DNA from: JBBEBE01 sp040882505
Lineage (GTDB): Bacteria; Bacteroidota; Rhodothermia; Balneolales; Balneolaceae
Assembly: GCA_040882505.1 (NCBI GenBank)
Contig: JBBEBE010000005.1
Location: 1 to 64,000 of the forward strand
Length of the DNA: 64,000 nt
Reading direction: 5' to 3'
Part shown: one piece after another, positions 7,091-15,958 of the stretch
Numbering within the stretch: position 1 is the stretch's first letter
Layout of the letters: each line of letters opens with the position of its first letter
Program-made: the position numbers and the translations under genes
Notes under the pieces: generated by a model
Database searches by the model: none
Told to the model about the DNA's origin: nothing
The model's input: the letters and a program-made list of their open reading frames with translations, nothing else

Positions 7091-10000
7091 TTAATGGTTG
7101 ATCGTTCGTCGTATCGAAATTTCACAAGGAACGCCTTCGACTTCCCAGTCCTTCACAAAATCTGCCTGGGGGAGAGCCTCCGTTGCCAGTGAATCGGCCA
7201 GTGTCTCGGTCTGAATATACTCTTTCATCGCCTGTACCGCTTCTCCAATCTCGCCGTCACCCTGCAATCCGACATCGATGTGATCGGTCACATCATAGTC
7301 GGCCTCTTTTCGCATGTTTTGAATTCGGTTCACAAGCTCCCTTGCCAGTCCTTCCCGGCGAAGATCATCCGTAATTTCGGTATCCAGTGCTACCGTGATC
7401 CCCTTCTCGGTCTCTACACTCCAGCCTTCCAGACCGGAACGCAAAATCTCCAGATCTTCCGATTCGAGATTCACGGTTTCCCCACTGTCGAGCTGGATCT
7501 CACACGACCCCTCCAACTCGAATGTGGTGATTTCCCCAGTCGTCATCTTGCCGACCGCAGCGGCCACCGGTTTCATCAATTTTCCGATTTTCTTGCCCAG
7601 GACCGGGAAGTTCGGTTTCGCTTTTTTACTGACAATTTTGGAATCGTCATCAACAAACTCGATCGATTTGACGTTTACTTCGTCCAGTATGATGTCACGA
7701 ACCGATTCGACGGCTTTTCTCTCTTCACTTTTGAGTGGCAGAATGATCCGGGCCAACGGCTGTCGGACATTCATGTCAATTTGGTTCCGAATGCGAAGAA
7801 CCGTTGAACTGATGACCCGTGCCATCTCCATGCGATGCTCCAGAGACCGATCGATGGAGGTCTCTTCCACGGTCGGGTAGTAGGCCAGATGAACCGACTC
7901 GACATCTCGTTCGGTCACACGGTTCAGGAACCGGTGCAGCCACTCACCAAAGGCCGGAGCGAACGGACTCATGATGATGGCCAAGTCGGAGAGACACTCA
8001 TACAGTGTCTGGTAGGCTGCTGTCTTGTCCAGGGACTTTCCTTCCCGCCAGAATCTGCGACGACTCCGACGAACATACCAGTTACTCAGATCATCGACCA
8101 CTCGTTCCACCTCTCGGGCCGCCCGGGTCGGTTCGTAGTTGTCCAGGTGTTCATCGACACACTTGATCGTTGTATTCATGCGCGAGAGAATCCAGCGATC
8201 CATCTCGGTTCGCTCGCTGTGGGCGAGCGGGTTTCCGTCATAGGTGAACCGATCGATGTTTGCATACATTGCAAAGAAGGAGTAGGTACTCACCACGGTG
8301 TTGAAAAGCTTTCGCTGTGTCTCTTTGAGTCCCTCTTCACTGAACTTCAGATTCTCCCATGGAGCCGAATTGCTCATCATGTACCAACGAACAACGTCGG
8401 CACCGTAGGTCTGAATGACCTCGAAGGGATCGACCGTATTCCCCTTCGATTTACTCATCTTGTTGCCCTTCTCGTCCAGAACCAGCCCGTTGGATACGAC
8501 ATTCAGGTAGGCCGGTTTGTCAAAGAGCATCGTCCCGAGTGCGTGCAGTGTGTAGAACCACCCGCGGGTCTGATCGACCCCTTCGGCGATAAAATCTGCC
8601 GGAAAGTGGGTTTTGAACTCTTTTTTATGCTCAAACGGGTAGTGCCACTGAGCAAACGGCATCGCACCCGAGTCGAACCAAACATCCAGCAGATCCGGTA
8701 CACGACGCATTGTTGAGCCGTCCGGTGCGCTCCATGTGATCTCGTCGAGCCACGGTCGATGCAGATCAATCTCTTCGTCACTTGAAAGACCTGCCTTCTT
8801 TCGAAGTTCATCTACACTACCGATGCACTCGATATAATCAGGATTGTCCTCGCTCACCCAAATCGGAATCGGTGTTCCCCAGTAGCGTTGTCGGGAGATG
8901 GCCCAGTCGACATTGTTCTCCAGCCAGGTCCCGAACCGTCCGGTTCCCGTAGACTCCGGCTTCCAATTGATCTCCCGGTTCAACTCGACCATTCGATCTT
9001 TGACACTCGTCGTCCGGACGAACCAGGACTCGACCGGGTACGACATGAGGGGCGTCCCTTTTCGCCAGTCAAACGGATAGTTGTGCACGCACGTTTCGTG
9101 GCGGTAGAGGAATCCCTTCTCTTTGAGAGCACGGGAAATCGGTTTGTCGGCCTCTTTGAACCAGACCCCTTCCCACTCAGGGGCTTGATCCGTGAACCGA
9201 CCGTCCCGATCAATCGGGTTGAAGAGTGGAATGCCTTCCCGCTGGCAACTTTCATAGTCGTCGGCTCCATAGGCCGGGGCAGTATGCACCACACCGGTCC
9301 CGTCATCGGTCGTCACATAGTCGGCAGCAATCACACGGAATGCCTGATCCCGATCGATCTCACGCAATGCATCTTCAAACAGAGGTTCATACCGCATGCC
9401 GAGCAGCTCCTTGCCCGGGCAGCGGTCGATGATCTCGTATTCATCGACAATCGCCTGATCCAGACATCCTTCGGCCAAAATGAGTGTCTCGTCCCGGTCC
9501 CCTTTCATCTGTACCCGGACATAGATCAATTCCGGGTGCACCGCCAGTGCCAGATTCGATACCGTCGTCCAAGGAGTGGTGGTCCAGGCGAGGAAGAAGG
9601 TGTCCTTCTCTCCCTCTACCGGAAAGCGAATGTAGATCGACGGGTCCTGCGTCTCTTCGTATCCGAGGCTTACCTCGTGAGAGGAGAGAACCGTCGCACT
9701 TCCGGGAGAGTACCACTGAATTTTGTACCCCTTGTAAACGAATCCCTTTTCATGAAGAGTCTTGAATGCCCACCAGACCGACTCGATGTAGTCGTTCTCG
9801 AATGTAACGTAGGGGTGGTCCAGATCGACCCAGTATCCCATTCGCCGGGTGAGCTCATCCCAAAGATCTTTGTACTTGAGCACACTTTCCCGGCACCGCG
9901 CATTGTATTTGGCGACCCCGAACTCTTCTACCTGATGGCGCCCTTCCAGTCCAAGCTCCTTCTCGACCTCGATCTCGACCGGCAGACCGTGGGTATCCCA

Positions 10001-10258
10001 ACCCGCTTTACGGTCGACACGAAACCCCTTCAACGTCTTGTAGCGACAGATCAAATCCTTGACCGTCCGGGCAAGAACGTGGTGGATTCCCGGCTTGCCG
10101 TTGGCTGTTGGCGGGCCCTCGAAGAAGGTGAACGGGATCCCGTCCTTCCTGGATTCCAGGCTCTTCTCAAAGATCTTTTGCTCTTCCCACCACTGCAAAA
10201 CCTCGACTTCTGCCTTGGGATATGTGAGCTGTTTTACCTCTTCAAATCGTCTGCTCAT
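7091..10258 (-). CDS. ileS: Isoleucyl-tRNA synthetase, type 2 (eukaryote-like)
   Basis: About 1055 residues. Class I synthetase charging tRNA-Ile. The ATP-binding HIGH element appears as GIHH within PPTANGKPGIHH, and the KMSKS loop is exact (KMSKSKGN). The large CP1 editing insert, with a WTTTPWT segment, lies between them. A long C-terminal anticodon-binding region lacks the terminal zinc cysteines of E. coli IleRS. Length and sequence style match the second, eukaryote-like IleRS clade, which is known for low mupirocin sensitivity. The start at 10258 (MSRRFEE) is chosen by homology; an in-frame ATG five codons earlier (10273) is an alternative. First gene of the ileS-dksA-lspA unit. Confidence 0.95.
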   Translation of the reverse strand: MSRRFEEVKQLTYPKAEVEVLQWWEEQKIFEKSLESRKDGIPFTFFEGPPTANGKPGIHHVLARTVKDLICRYKTLKGFRVDRKAGWDTHGLPVEIEVEKELGLEGRHQVEEFGVAKYNARCRESVLKYKDLWDELTRRMGYWVDLDHPYVTFENDYIESVWWAFKTLHEKGFVYKGYKIQWYSPGSATVLSSHEVSLGYEETQDPSIYIRFPVEGEKDTFFLAWTTTPWTTVSNLALAVHPELIYVRVQMKGDRDETLILAEGCLDQAIVDEYEIIDRCPGKELLGMRYEPLFEDALREIDRDQAFRVIAADYVTTDDGTGVVHTAPAYGADDYESCQREGIPLFNPIDRDGRFTDQAPEWEGVWFKEADKPISRALKEKGFLYRHETCVHNYPFDWRKGTPLMSYPVESWFVRTTSVKDRMVELNREINWKPESTGTGRFGTWLENNVDWAISRQRYWGTPIPIWVSEDNPDYIECIGSVDELRKKAGLSSDEEIDLHRPWLDEITWSAPDGSTMRRVPDLLDVWFDSGAMPFAQWHYPFEHKKEFKTHFPADFIAEGVDQTRGWFYTLHALGTMLFDKPAYLNVVSNGLVLDEKGNKMSKSKGNTVDPFEVIQTYGADVVRWYMMSNSAPWENLKFSEEGLKETQRKLFNTVVSTYSFFAMYANIDRFTYDGNPLAHSERTEMDRWILSRMNTTIKCVDEHLDNYEPTRAAREVERVVDDLSNWYVRRSRRRFWREGKSLDKTAAYQTLYECLSDLAIIMSPFAPAFGEWLHRFLNRVTERDVESVHLAYYPTVEETSIDRSLEHRMEMARVISSTVLRIRNQIDMNVRQPLARIILPLKSEERKAVESVRDIILDEVNVKSIEFVDDDSKIVSKKAKPNFPVLGKKIGKLMKPVAAAVGKMTTGEITTFELEGSCEIQLDSGETVNLESEDLEILRSGLEGWSVETEKGITVALDTEITDDLRREGLARELVNRIQNMRKEADYDVTDHIDVGLQGDGEIGEAVQAMKEYIQTETLADSLATEALPQADFVKDWEVEGVPCEISIRRTINH

Positions 10259-10425
10259 ACCGATACGTTGCATCCTGTTTAGAAAAAACGGAAACGTCCA
10301 ATATACGAAAATCTATGCAAAAAGAGATCAGGCACTCTCTCTGACAGATCGAAAAACAAACATACAAGCTTTGACTCCGGAACACCAAAAACAGTGCCTC
10401 GCAGAACAGGGCTACATGATTTTCC

Positions 10426-11010
10426 TTGTCTGAAACGCTATCTTCCGAAACGAAAAATGAACATTGGAACAACGCCATCCCCATGAATGGAAACGATTGG
10501 CCCAGCCGCCCCATCTCCAAAGAACATCCATATCGGGTCTGCTTTGTCTGTTTGGGAAACATCTGTCGAAGCCCGACCGCCGAGGGGATCTTCCAACATT
10601 TGGTTCGTGAAGCAGGTCTCGAATCCTATTTTCTGATCGACTCCTCCGGAACGTCCGGTTGGCATCGGGGCGAACCGGCCAACCAGAAATCCCAGGAAGT
10701 CGCCAACCGGCACGGCGTCACGCTTCACTCGCGATCCCGAGCATTTGATCCACGGGATCTCGACGAATTTGATTTGATTCTGGCCATGGACACCGAGAAT
10801 CACCGGGATATTTTGGCCCATGCTCACAGGGAAGAGCAGAGCCGGCGGGTTCGGCTGATGCGGGATTTTGATCCGGAAGCGAAGGACCCTTCGGTACCGG
10901 ATCCATACCACGGAGGCCTGGATGGATTCGAACGGGTCTATCAGATTCTCTACCGAAGCAGCCAACAACTGCTCGAGCACCTGAAACCGTCGATCAATAC
11001 GGCTTCATGA
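10426..11010 (+). CDS. Low-molecular-weight protein tyrosine phosphatase family; probable ketoamine-5-phosphatase
   Basis: 194 residues. The P-loop CLGNICRS (Cys42 to Ser49) is the C-x5-R signature of LMW-PTP, and the general acid Asp sits in VPDPYHGG near the C-terminus. An N-terminal extension of about 35 residues precedes the fold; an internal Met at codon 20 (10483) is a possible alternative start. It overlaps the fructosamine-kinase gene by 4 nt (ATGA). Established work shows that some LMW-PTPs, including the human one, dephosphorylate ribulosamine-5-phosphates, and fructosamine-kinase homologues phosphorylate the product. The coupling here makes such a deglycation role likely, though a protein phosphotyrosine or phosphoarginine role cannot be excluded. 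Confidence 0.85.
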   Translation: MSETLSSETKNEHWNNAIPMNGNDWPSRPISKEHPYRVCFVCLGNICRSPTAEGIFQHLVREAGLESYFLIDSSGTSGWHRGEPANQKSQEVANRHGVTLHSRSRAFDPRDLDEFDLILAMDTENHRDILAHAHREEQSRRVRLMRDFDPEAKDPSVPDPYHGGLDGFERVYQILYRSSQQLLEHLKPSINTAS

Positions 11011-11882
11011 ATCACCTTCCGGACGCCCTGCACCAACGACTGGAGCGAGAGTCGGGCTTTCGTATCGAGAACGCCACACCGATTCACGGGGGGGATATCC
11101 ATCAGGCCCTCCGGCTCGACACCTCCGAAGGCCCTCTCTTTCTTAAATGGAGTCAACACTCTCACCCATCGATTTTTGAACGGGAAGCGTCAGGCCTGCA
11201 GCGTCTGCACGAAGCCGATCACACAGCCAAAATTCCCAATATCCGTGCATGGGCGAATCCGGACGAAACCCGTGCCGGATACCTTCTGCTCGATTTTCTG
11301 GAAAATGTACCGTTTCACGAAACGGGGATGGAAGCTTTGGGTAGGGCCATTGCACAACTTCACGAGAACTCCTGTGAACGTTTCGGCCTTCCGGAGGACA
11401 ACTATATCGGAACACTCGTCCAATCCAATCGGGAGTCGGATAGTTGGATCCGGTTTTTCATCGAGGAACGGGTCGAACCGCAACTGAAACATGCCCTGGA
11501 CACCGGCCGGCTCCAGAGTGCCGACCGGACCGCGTGGGACAAACTTGCCCTCAAACTCGATCGTCTCTTTCCCGCATTGCCACCGTCGCTTCTTCACGGC
11601 GACCTCTGGAGCGGGAACGTACTCTGTTGCAGGGAGGGAACACCTGCCCTGATTGACCCCGCAGTCTATTATGGAAACTCCGAGATGGAAATCGCCTTTA
11701 CAAAACTGTTTGGTGGATTTTCCGATACCTTCTACCAGTGTTATTTTTCGATTCGACCGAAGGAACCGGGGTTTCAGGAACGAATACCGATCTACCAACT
11801 CTATCCGTTACTGGTTCACACGAACCTCTTTGGAGGACACTATGCGCAACGCGTCCAGCAGATTCTTTCCCGTTTTTCCTGA
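11007..11882 (+). CDS. Fructosamine/ketoamine 3-kinase family protein
   Basis: 291 residues, the normal length for the FN3K/YniA family. It has the kinase catalytic loop LLHGDLWSGN (Asp199) and the metal-binding Asp217 in ALIDPAVYYG, followed by EMEIAFTKLFGGF, a family signature. An N-terminal Ala/Gly-poor lobe includes LFLKWS with the ATP-binding Lys47. The enzyme phosphorylates C3 of sugar adducts on protein lysines, after which they fall off, so it repairs glycated proteins. Bacterial members prefer ribulosamines and erythrulosamines. Start codon overlaps the stop of the phosphatase gene, and its own last 41 bp overlap the following lipoprotein gene. Confidence 0.88.
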   Translation: MNHLPDALHQRLERESGFRIENATPIHGGDIHQALRLDTSEGPLFLKWSQHSHPSIFEREASGLQRLHEADHTAKIPNIRAWANPDETRAGYLLLDFLENVPFHETGMEALGRAIAQLHENSCERFGLPEDNYIGTLVQSNRESDSWIRFFIEERVEPQLKHALDTGRLQSADRTAWDKLALKLDRLFPALPPSLLHGDLWSGNVLCCREGTPALIDPAVYYGNSEMEIAFTKLFGGFSDTFYQCYFSIRPKEPGFQERIPIYQLYPLLVHTNLFGGHYAQRVQQILSRFS

Positions 11883-12633
11883 TCGATGGCTCCCGTTCGG
11901 GGTTTTGGCGGTATTGTTGCTGGTTACAGGATGCCGGACAACGATTCAAACCGTTGCAATGGGGGAATTGCACGAATCCGGCATGCAGCCACAAGAACTT
12001 CTTGAACTGGTTCACGGTGATTCTCCAAACCTGGAGCGAATTTCAGGTGAGGGGCGCCTTCTTGTTTCACAACCCGGAGGGAGTGACCGTATTACCCTTG
12101 AATTCCATGCCGATCAGGATCGAGCACTCTTCTCATTTCGGAACCGAATCGGAGTCGATGGTGGAGAACTCCTTGTCGACCGGGACTCTATTCGGATTTG
12201 GAACAAAATGGAAAACCTGCTTGAGATCGTCTCCAGAAATGATCCGGGACTCACGCCAATCGGTACACTCTCCACTCTACCTTTGCCGGAGCTGTTTCAG
12301 GTTCGTTTGGAAGCGCGGGATATTGAAGAGATTCTTGAAGATGACACGTATCTCAATGTGGGGTTACGGAATGGAACTCGCATCATTGTCGCCAAGAGGA
12401 ATGGAGCGGTCCTTGAACTGGACCACGAATCAAATCCGGATGCTCACTTCGAACGTGCGGTTTTTGACCTTCACCGGGAATCGGGACCTTTTCGATTGCC
12501 CTGGAAGATAACCATCTTTGGCACGGACGGGGAGACCCGATTGACACTCCTGATTCGGGATCTATCCGCCAATAGCGAGCTTCCGCCACTGCAACTGGAC
12601 CTGCCGTCCGACATCCGGACCGAACGTTTATGA
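11842..12633 (+). CDS. DUF4292-like outer-membrane lipoprotein
   Basis: 263 residues from the ATG at 11842, chosen because it has a GGAG ribosome site and begins a signal peptide ending in a lipobox (Val-Thr-Gly-Cys). The frame is open 63 codons earlier, inside the kinase gene. The body is predicted to be beta-rich with alternating hydrophobic residues, and resembles the DUF4292 family that is commonly found next to M23/EnvC peptidoglycan proteins in Bacteroidetes. That family has a LolA/LolB-like fold, so lipid or lipoprotein handling at the outer membrane is a guess. The next gene, envC-like, starts within its stop (4-nt overlap), supporting a shared envelope function. Confidence 0.7.
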   Translation: MRNASSRFFPVFPDRWLPFGVLAVLLLVTGCRTTIQTVAMGELHESGMQPQELLELVHGDSPNLERISGEGRLLVSQPGGSDRITLEFHADQDRALFSFRNRIGVDGGELLVDRDSIRIWNKMENLLEIVSRNDPGLTPIGTLSTLPLPELFQVRLEARDIEEILEDDTYLNVGLRNGTRIIVAKRNGAVLELDHESNPDAHFERAVFDLHRESGPFRLPWKITIFGTDGETRLTLLIRDLSANSELPPLQLDLPSDIRTERL

Positions 12634-13928
12634 GACCGATTCACAGTCTGATATTTTTGCTCTTCCTGATCCCCATTCCCCTTTGGGCACAGCAGGATTA
12701 CGAAGCACAACGACAAGCCATCCAGCAGGAACAGGCTCAAACCCAGGACCGAATCGAATCTCTTGAAGAACAGATCGAGCTGGTCGAGTCACGCCTCCGG
12801 CAGACTCGAACCCGCTATGAAGAGGTTTTCCAGCAGTACGAAGAGCAGGCGAGACTGGTCGCACTTCAGGGGGAACAAATCCGGGAGATGGAACAAGAAC
12901 AGCGCCAAATCGAGCAGGAGATCGGTTTGATCCGCGACAATCTCGAGGTACTCGAAACCGAATTGAATCGGTTGATTCAAGAGTATCAGCAAACCCTTCA
13001 ATATCTCTATAAACACGGTCGAGTAACGGAGCTGGCCCTGATTCTCACCTCCTCTTCATTCAACCAGTTACTGATTCGATCGGCGTATTTGGCTCGATTC
13101 AATACATACCGTGCATCCCAGGAAGAGGCCATTCGAACACAACAAGACGCCTACGAACAGACATTGGTCGAACTTCGCAATACCGAACGTGAAAATGACG
13201 AACAGCTTGCACGAATTCGGGAACAGCGCGCTCGACAACAAGAGAGCGAAAGAGCCCTCGAACAGCAGGCAACCAATTTGAGAGAGAATCGAGAAGCACT
13301 CTCGACACAACTTTCTCGTGTTCAACAAGAGCAACAAGAATTGAATCAAACCCTGAACGAACTGATTGATCGGGAAGAGGCGATCCGTCTCGAAGAGGAG
13401 GAGAGGCGGCGTCAACTTGCCGCCGCCGAGACGATCGAGGACCCGGACGAGAGGGAGGCCATCGTTGCCCGACTGGAACGCCCCCGACGAACCGTTTCGA
13501 ATGCCGAATTGGCACAGTTCGAAGAGACCTTCCGTTCGGATCGAAACCAACTTCCATGGCCTGTCCGTGGAGGAACGATCACCGAATCCTTTGGCGAACG
13601 AATCCACCCGGTTTTTGGCACTCGAACCAACAATCCCGGAATTGACATATCGGTTCCACCAGCGTCTCCTGTGGATGTTGTCAACAATGGATATGTATTT
13701 GCCGTACAGCCATTGCCCGGATTCGGAGACGTTGTAATGGTCCATCACGGTCGTTACAAAACGGTCTACGGGAATCTGAGTGACATCTATGTCACGAGGG
13801 GACAAGTCTTGCAGCGAGGAGATACCGTCGGTCGTTCCGGAGACGAAAATTCCATACGAGGCCCGGTACTCTTCTTCATGATCCGGGACGGAAATCAAAA
13901 TGTGAACCCGGAACGGTGGTTGCAATAG
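12630..13928 (+). CDS. EnvC-like murein hydrolase activator (degenerate LytM/M23)
   Basis: 432 residues: signal peptide ending near the Ala-Gln-Gln at about residue 20, a long Gln/Glu/Arg coiled-coil (about 25-275), and a C-terminal M23/LytM domain (about 305-432). In active M23 enzymes the zinc ligands are His/Asp in HxxxD and His in HxH. Here the first His position is Asn (NNPGIDIS) and the HLHF motif is replaced by PVLFFMIR, so zinc binding is lost. This is the pattern of EnvC, which activates amidases for septum splitting without cutting murein. No ftsE/ftsX or amidase gene is adjacent. The gene is coupled to the upstream lipoprotein. Confidence 0.85.
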   Translation: MRPIHSLIFLLFLIPIPLWAQQDYEAQRQAIQQEQAQTQDRIESLEEQIELVESRLRQTRTRYEEVFQQYEEQARLVALQGEQIREMEQEQRQIEQEIGLIRDNLEVLETELNRLIQEYQQTLQYLYKHGRVTELALILTSSSFNQLLIRSAYLARFNTYRASQEEAIRTQQDAYEQTLVELRNTERENDEQLARIREQRARQQESERALEQQATNLRENREALSTQLSRVQQEQQELNQTLNELIDREEAIRLEEEERRRQLAAAETIEDPDEREAIVARLERPRRTVSNAELAQFEETFRSDRNQLPWPVRGGTITESFGERIHPVFGTRTNNPGIDISVPPASPVDVVNNGYVFAVQPLPGFGDVVMVHHGRYKTVYGNLSDIYVTRGQVLQRGDTVGRSGDENSIRGPVLFFMIRDGNQNVNPERWLQ

Positions 13929-14013
13929 ATTCCCGGGCACCACTCCCTCCACGAATTCGCTCGATCTTTTTGTAAGTTTCTTTGCAACCCGAACTTGAAC
14001 CCCGGTATCCCGT

Positions 14014-14427
14014 ATGGACGACGGCGCACGTATCTTTGCCTACACAACCTGGACCCTGATGGCCTCATTGGCAGTGATTGTATTCTCCAATCCACTCATG
14101 ACGTTTCTCTATACTCCCGGATGGATTGCCGGTATCATCCTCCTTTTGTTGGCCGTCGTTTACGGAAACCTATCGAGAACAGTCGGCAAACGATACATCC
14201 GCAAACGCCCACCGGCATCGAATGATCCCTGGTGGCTTGCCACACTGGTTTGGGCGCCACCGGTCGGTTGGGTATCACTTACCGAATCAAGTGGAACCCT
14301 CGCCCTGTCCGTTGCGTTGATCACGGGAGTTGCCATCTATATCGGATTTACAAATGGCTTGCGATCCGGGCGGCGGCAGCGAGACGAGTGGATCGCCAGC
14401 TCGAACCAACCGTTGGATTCTCAATAA
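14014..14427 (+). CDS. Small membrane protein of unknown function
   Basis: 137 residues with about four hydrophobic segments (near residues 8-28, 36-52, 78-95 and 98-116) separated by a basic loop and ending in a basic, Arg-rich tail (SGRRQRDEW). I recognise no family. It is 85 bp after the EnvC-like gene and ends 6 bp before the ypdA frame, so it probably shares a transcript with one or both. The start ATG is the only reasonable one that retains the first helix. Function unknown. Confidence 0.6.
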   Translation: MDDGARIFAYTTWTLMASLAVIVFSNPLMTFLYTPGWIAGIILLLLAVVYGNLSRTVGKRYIRKRPPASNDPWWLATLVWAPPVGWVSLTESSGTLALSVALITGVAIYIGFTNGLRSGRRQRDEWIASSNQPLDSQ

Positions 14428-14433
14428 CAATCC

Positions 14434-15420
14434 TTGACACTCAACCTGCAGCACATGGTCCTCATCATTGGTGCCGGCCCGATCGGGCTGGCAACCGGCA
14501 TCGAACTCAAGAGACGTAATATCCCCTTTCTGATCATCGAAAAGGGGGCTCTGACAAATTCTCTTTTCCATTATCCAGTCAATATGACCTTCTTCTCTAC
14601 GTCGGAGAAACTGGAAATCGGAGACGTTCCGTTTATTTCCCACGGCCCGAAACCGACCCGTAGTGAAGCACTTGAATACTACCGGCGAGTGGCCGAAAAA
14701 TGGGAACTTCCCATTCATCTCTATGAAGAGGTCACGTCCCTGGACGGGGAACAGGGAGCCTTCACGGTTACAACCCGGAAAGCGACCTATCAAGCCAGTC
14801 ATGTAGTGGTCGCCACCGGCTTCTATGGTGTCCCGAAACGGATGAATGTGCCTGGAGAGGATCTCCCGAAGGTGAGCCACTACTACAACGAACCCCATCC
14901 GTATACCTGGAAAAACGTCTTGGTGGTGGGTGCGGGAAACTCCGGTGTGGATGTGGCTCTGGAGACTTGGAGGTGCAACGCCCATGTCACGATGGCCATC
15001 CGGGACGACTCCATCAAAGATACCGTCAAATACTGGGTTCGGCCCGATATCGAAAACCGGATAAAGAATGGTGAGATCACGGCCTGGTTCAATACTCGTG
15101 TCAAGGAGATCCGGGAAACCGAGGTGGATTTGGAAACCCCGGACGGCGTCAAAACAATCCCGAACGATTTTGTACTGGCGATGACCGGTTATCTGCCCCA
15201 CTTTGAGTTCATGGAGATGCTGGGAATTGAACTTTCAACGGATGGGCAGCGAAAACCTGAATTTGACGAGGATTCACTGGAAACCAACCGCCGGGGAATC
15301 TTCGTTGCCGGCGTAGTCTGTGGAGGGATGGACACGAGCAGTCTCTTTATTGAAAACTCTCGTGTGCACGCAGTTCGGATTGCAGAATCGATTGAGCGTC
15401 GAACAATCAAAAATGACTGA
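14434..15420 (+). CDS. ypdA: YpdA-type flavin disulfide reductase (bacillithiol disulfide reductase)
   Basis: 328 residues. It has the N-terminal FAD Rossmann motif IIGAGPIGLATG and a second, NADPH-type Rossmann motif VVGAGNSGVDVA in the middle. There is no CxxC redox pair, which separates it from thioredoxin reductase. The C-terminal FVAGVVCGGMDTS segment matches YpdA proteins, which reduce bacillithiol disulfide with NADPH. A bshA gene lies 21 kb away in this window, so the organism probably makes bacillithiol. The frame opens with a TTG at 14434; an ATG at 14455 (MVLIIGAG) is an equally good start. No strong Shine-Dalgarno at either. Confidence 0.8.
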   Translation: MTLNLQHMVLIIGAGPIGLATGIELKRRNIPFLIIEKGALTNSLFHYPVNMTFFSTSEKLEIGDVPFISHGPKPTRSEALEYYRRVAEKWELPIHLYEEVTSLDGEQGAFTVTTRKATYQASHVVVATGFYGVPKRMNVPGEDLPKVSHYYNEPHPYTWKNVLVVGAGNSGVDVALETWRCNAHVTMAIRDDSIKDTVKYWVRPDIENRIKNGEITAWFNTRVKEIRETEVDLETPDGVKTIPNDFVLAMTGYLPHFEFMEMLGIELSTDGQRKPEFDEDSLETNRRGIFVAGVVCGGMDTSSLFIENSRVHAVRIAESIERRTIKND

Positions 15421-15479
15421 CACCCAATTTCTCTTTTTCGGGCAGTTCCGTACCGGAATACCCCTGGAAGGGAAGTGAA

Positions 15480-15505
15480 AACAAAAAAAGAGGGGCAAGC
15501 ACCCC
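15480..15505 (-). terminator. Intrinsic terminator of tRNA-Ala (reverse strand)
   Basis: On the reverse strand a GGGG/CCCC hairpin (15505-15492) with a six-base loop is followed by TCTTTTTTTGTTTT. It lies about 90 bases downstream of the tRNA-Ala gene. The stem is short, so efficiency is uncertain. Confidence 0.5.
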
Positions 15506-15592
15506 ATATCACGCCGCTACGACCTTCTACCGCTGCTGTCTTCCGACCCTGACGGAATTCAAAGGGAGCTGGCTGCATGGGACCTGCCCCAG

Positions 15593-15666
15593 TGGAGCTA
15601 CGGGGATTCGAACCCCGGACCTTCGCGCTGCCAGCGCGACGCTCTAGCCAACTGAGCTATAGCCCC
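15593..15666 (-). tRNA. tRNA-Ala (anticodon GGC)
   Basis: Complete cloverleaf on the reverse strand. The acceptor GGGGCTA pairs with TAGCTCC (one G-U), with discriminator A. The anticodon stem TCGCG/CGCGA closes the loop CTGGCAG with anticodon GGC, and the T-arm contains GGTTCGAATCC. CCA is not encoded. The gene stands alone between ypdA and the Pal-like gene. Confidence 0.95.
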
Positions 15667-15678
15667 AATCACAGACAC

Positions 15679-15710
15679 CAAATATAACGTCCCTGCAAGA
15701 TAGTTACCAA
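15679..15710 (-). promoter_or_regulatory. Bacteroidetes-type promoter of tRNA-Ala
   Basis: On the reverse strand TTG (15710-15708), a 21-bp spacer and TATATTTG (15686-15679) lie 12 bp upstream of the mature tRNA 5' end. Elements and spacing are identical to those ahead of tRNA-Val. Confidence 0.7.
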
Positions 15711-15958
15711 TTCGCTGTATCTCTTTTTTCTGCTCCGGTACGCTGTAACAAAATAGTATTCACTCTCTCTTTACAATGATCCCTTATTTTTTTATTTATT
15801 GGCGAAGCAGGTAGTCATGGCCATTGCCTGAAAAGAATCTGAATAAAGTCGAGAGAAGTGTAGCACCTTAGCGCATTTCGCTCTATTTTCCATTTAGACA
15901 TCATGGAATTAAATAATATTTTGTAATCCGTTTTCTCCTAACTCAAAGCTAACAGACT
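15711..15958 (+). other. AT-rich leader ahead of the Pal-like gene
   Basis: About 250 bases without a gene. It is AT-rich near 15780-15800 and 15910-15935. It must contain the promoter of the strongly expressed-looking OmpA/Pal-like gene; an AATATTTTG stretch near 15915 resembles but does not match the TAnnTTTG box. No RNA structure recognised. Confidence 0.4.
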
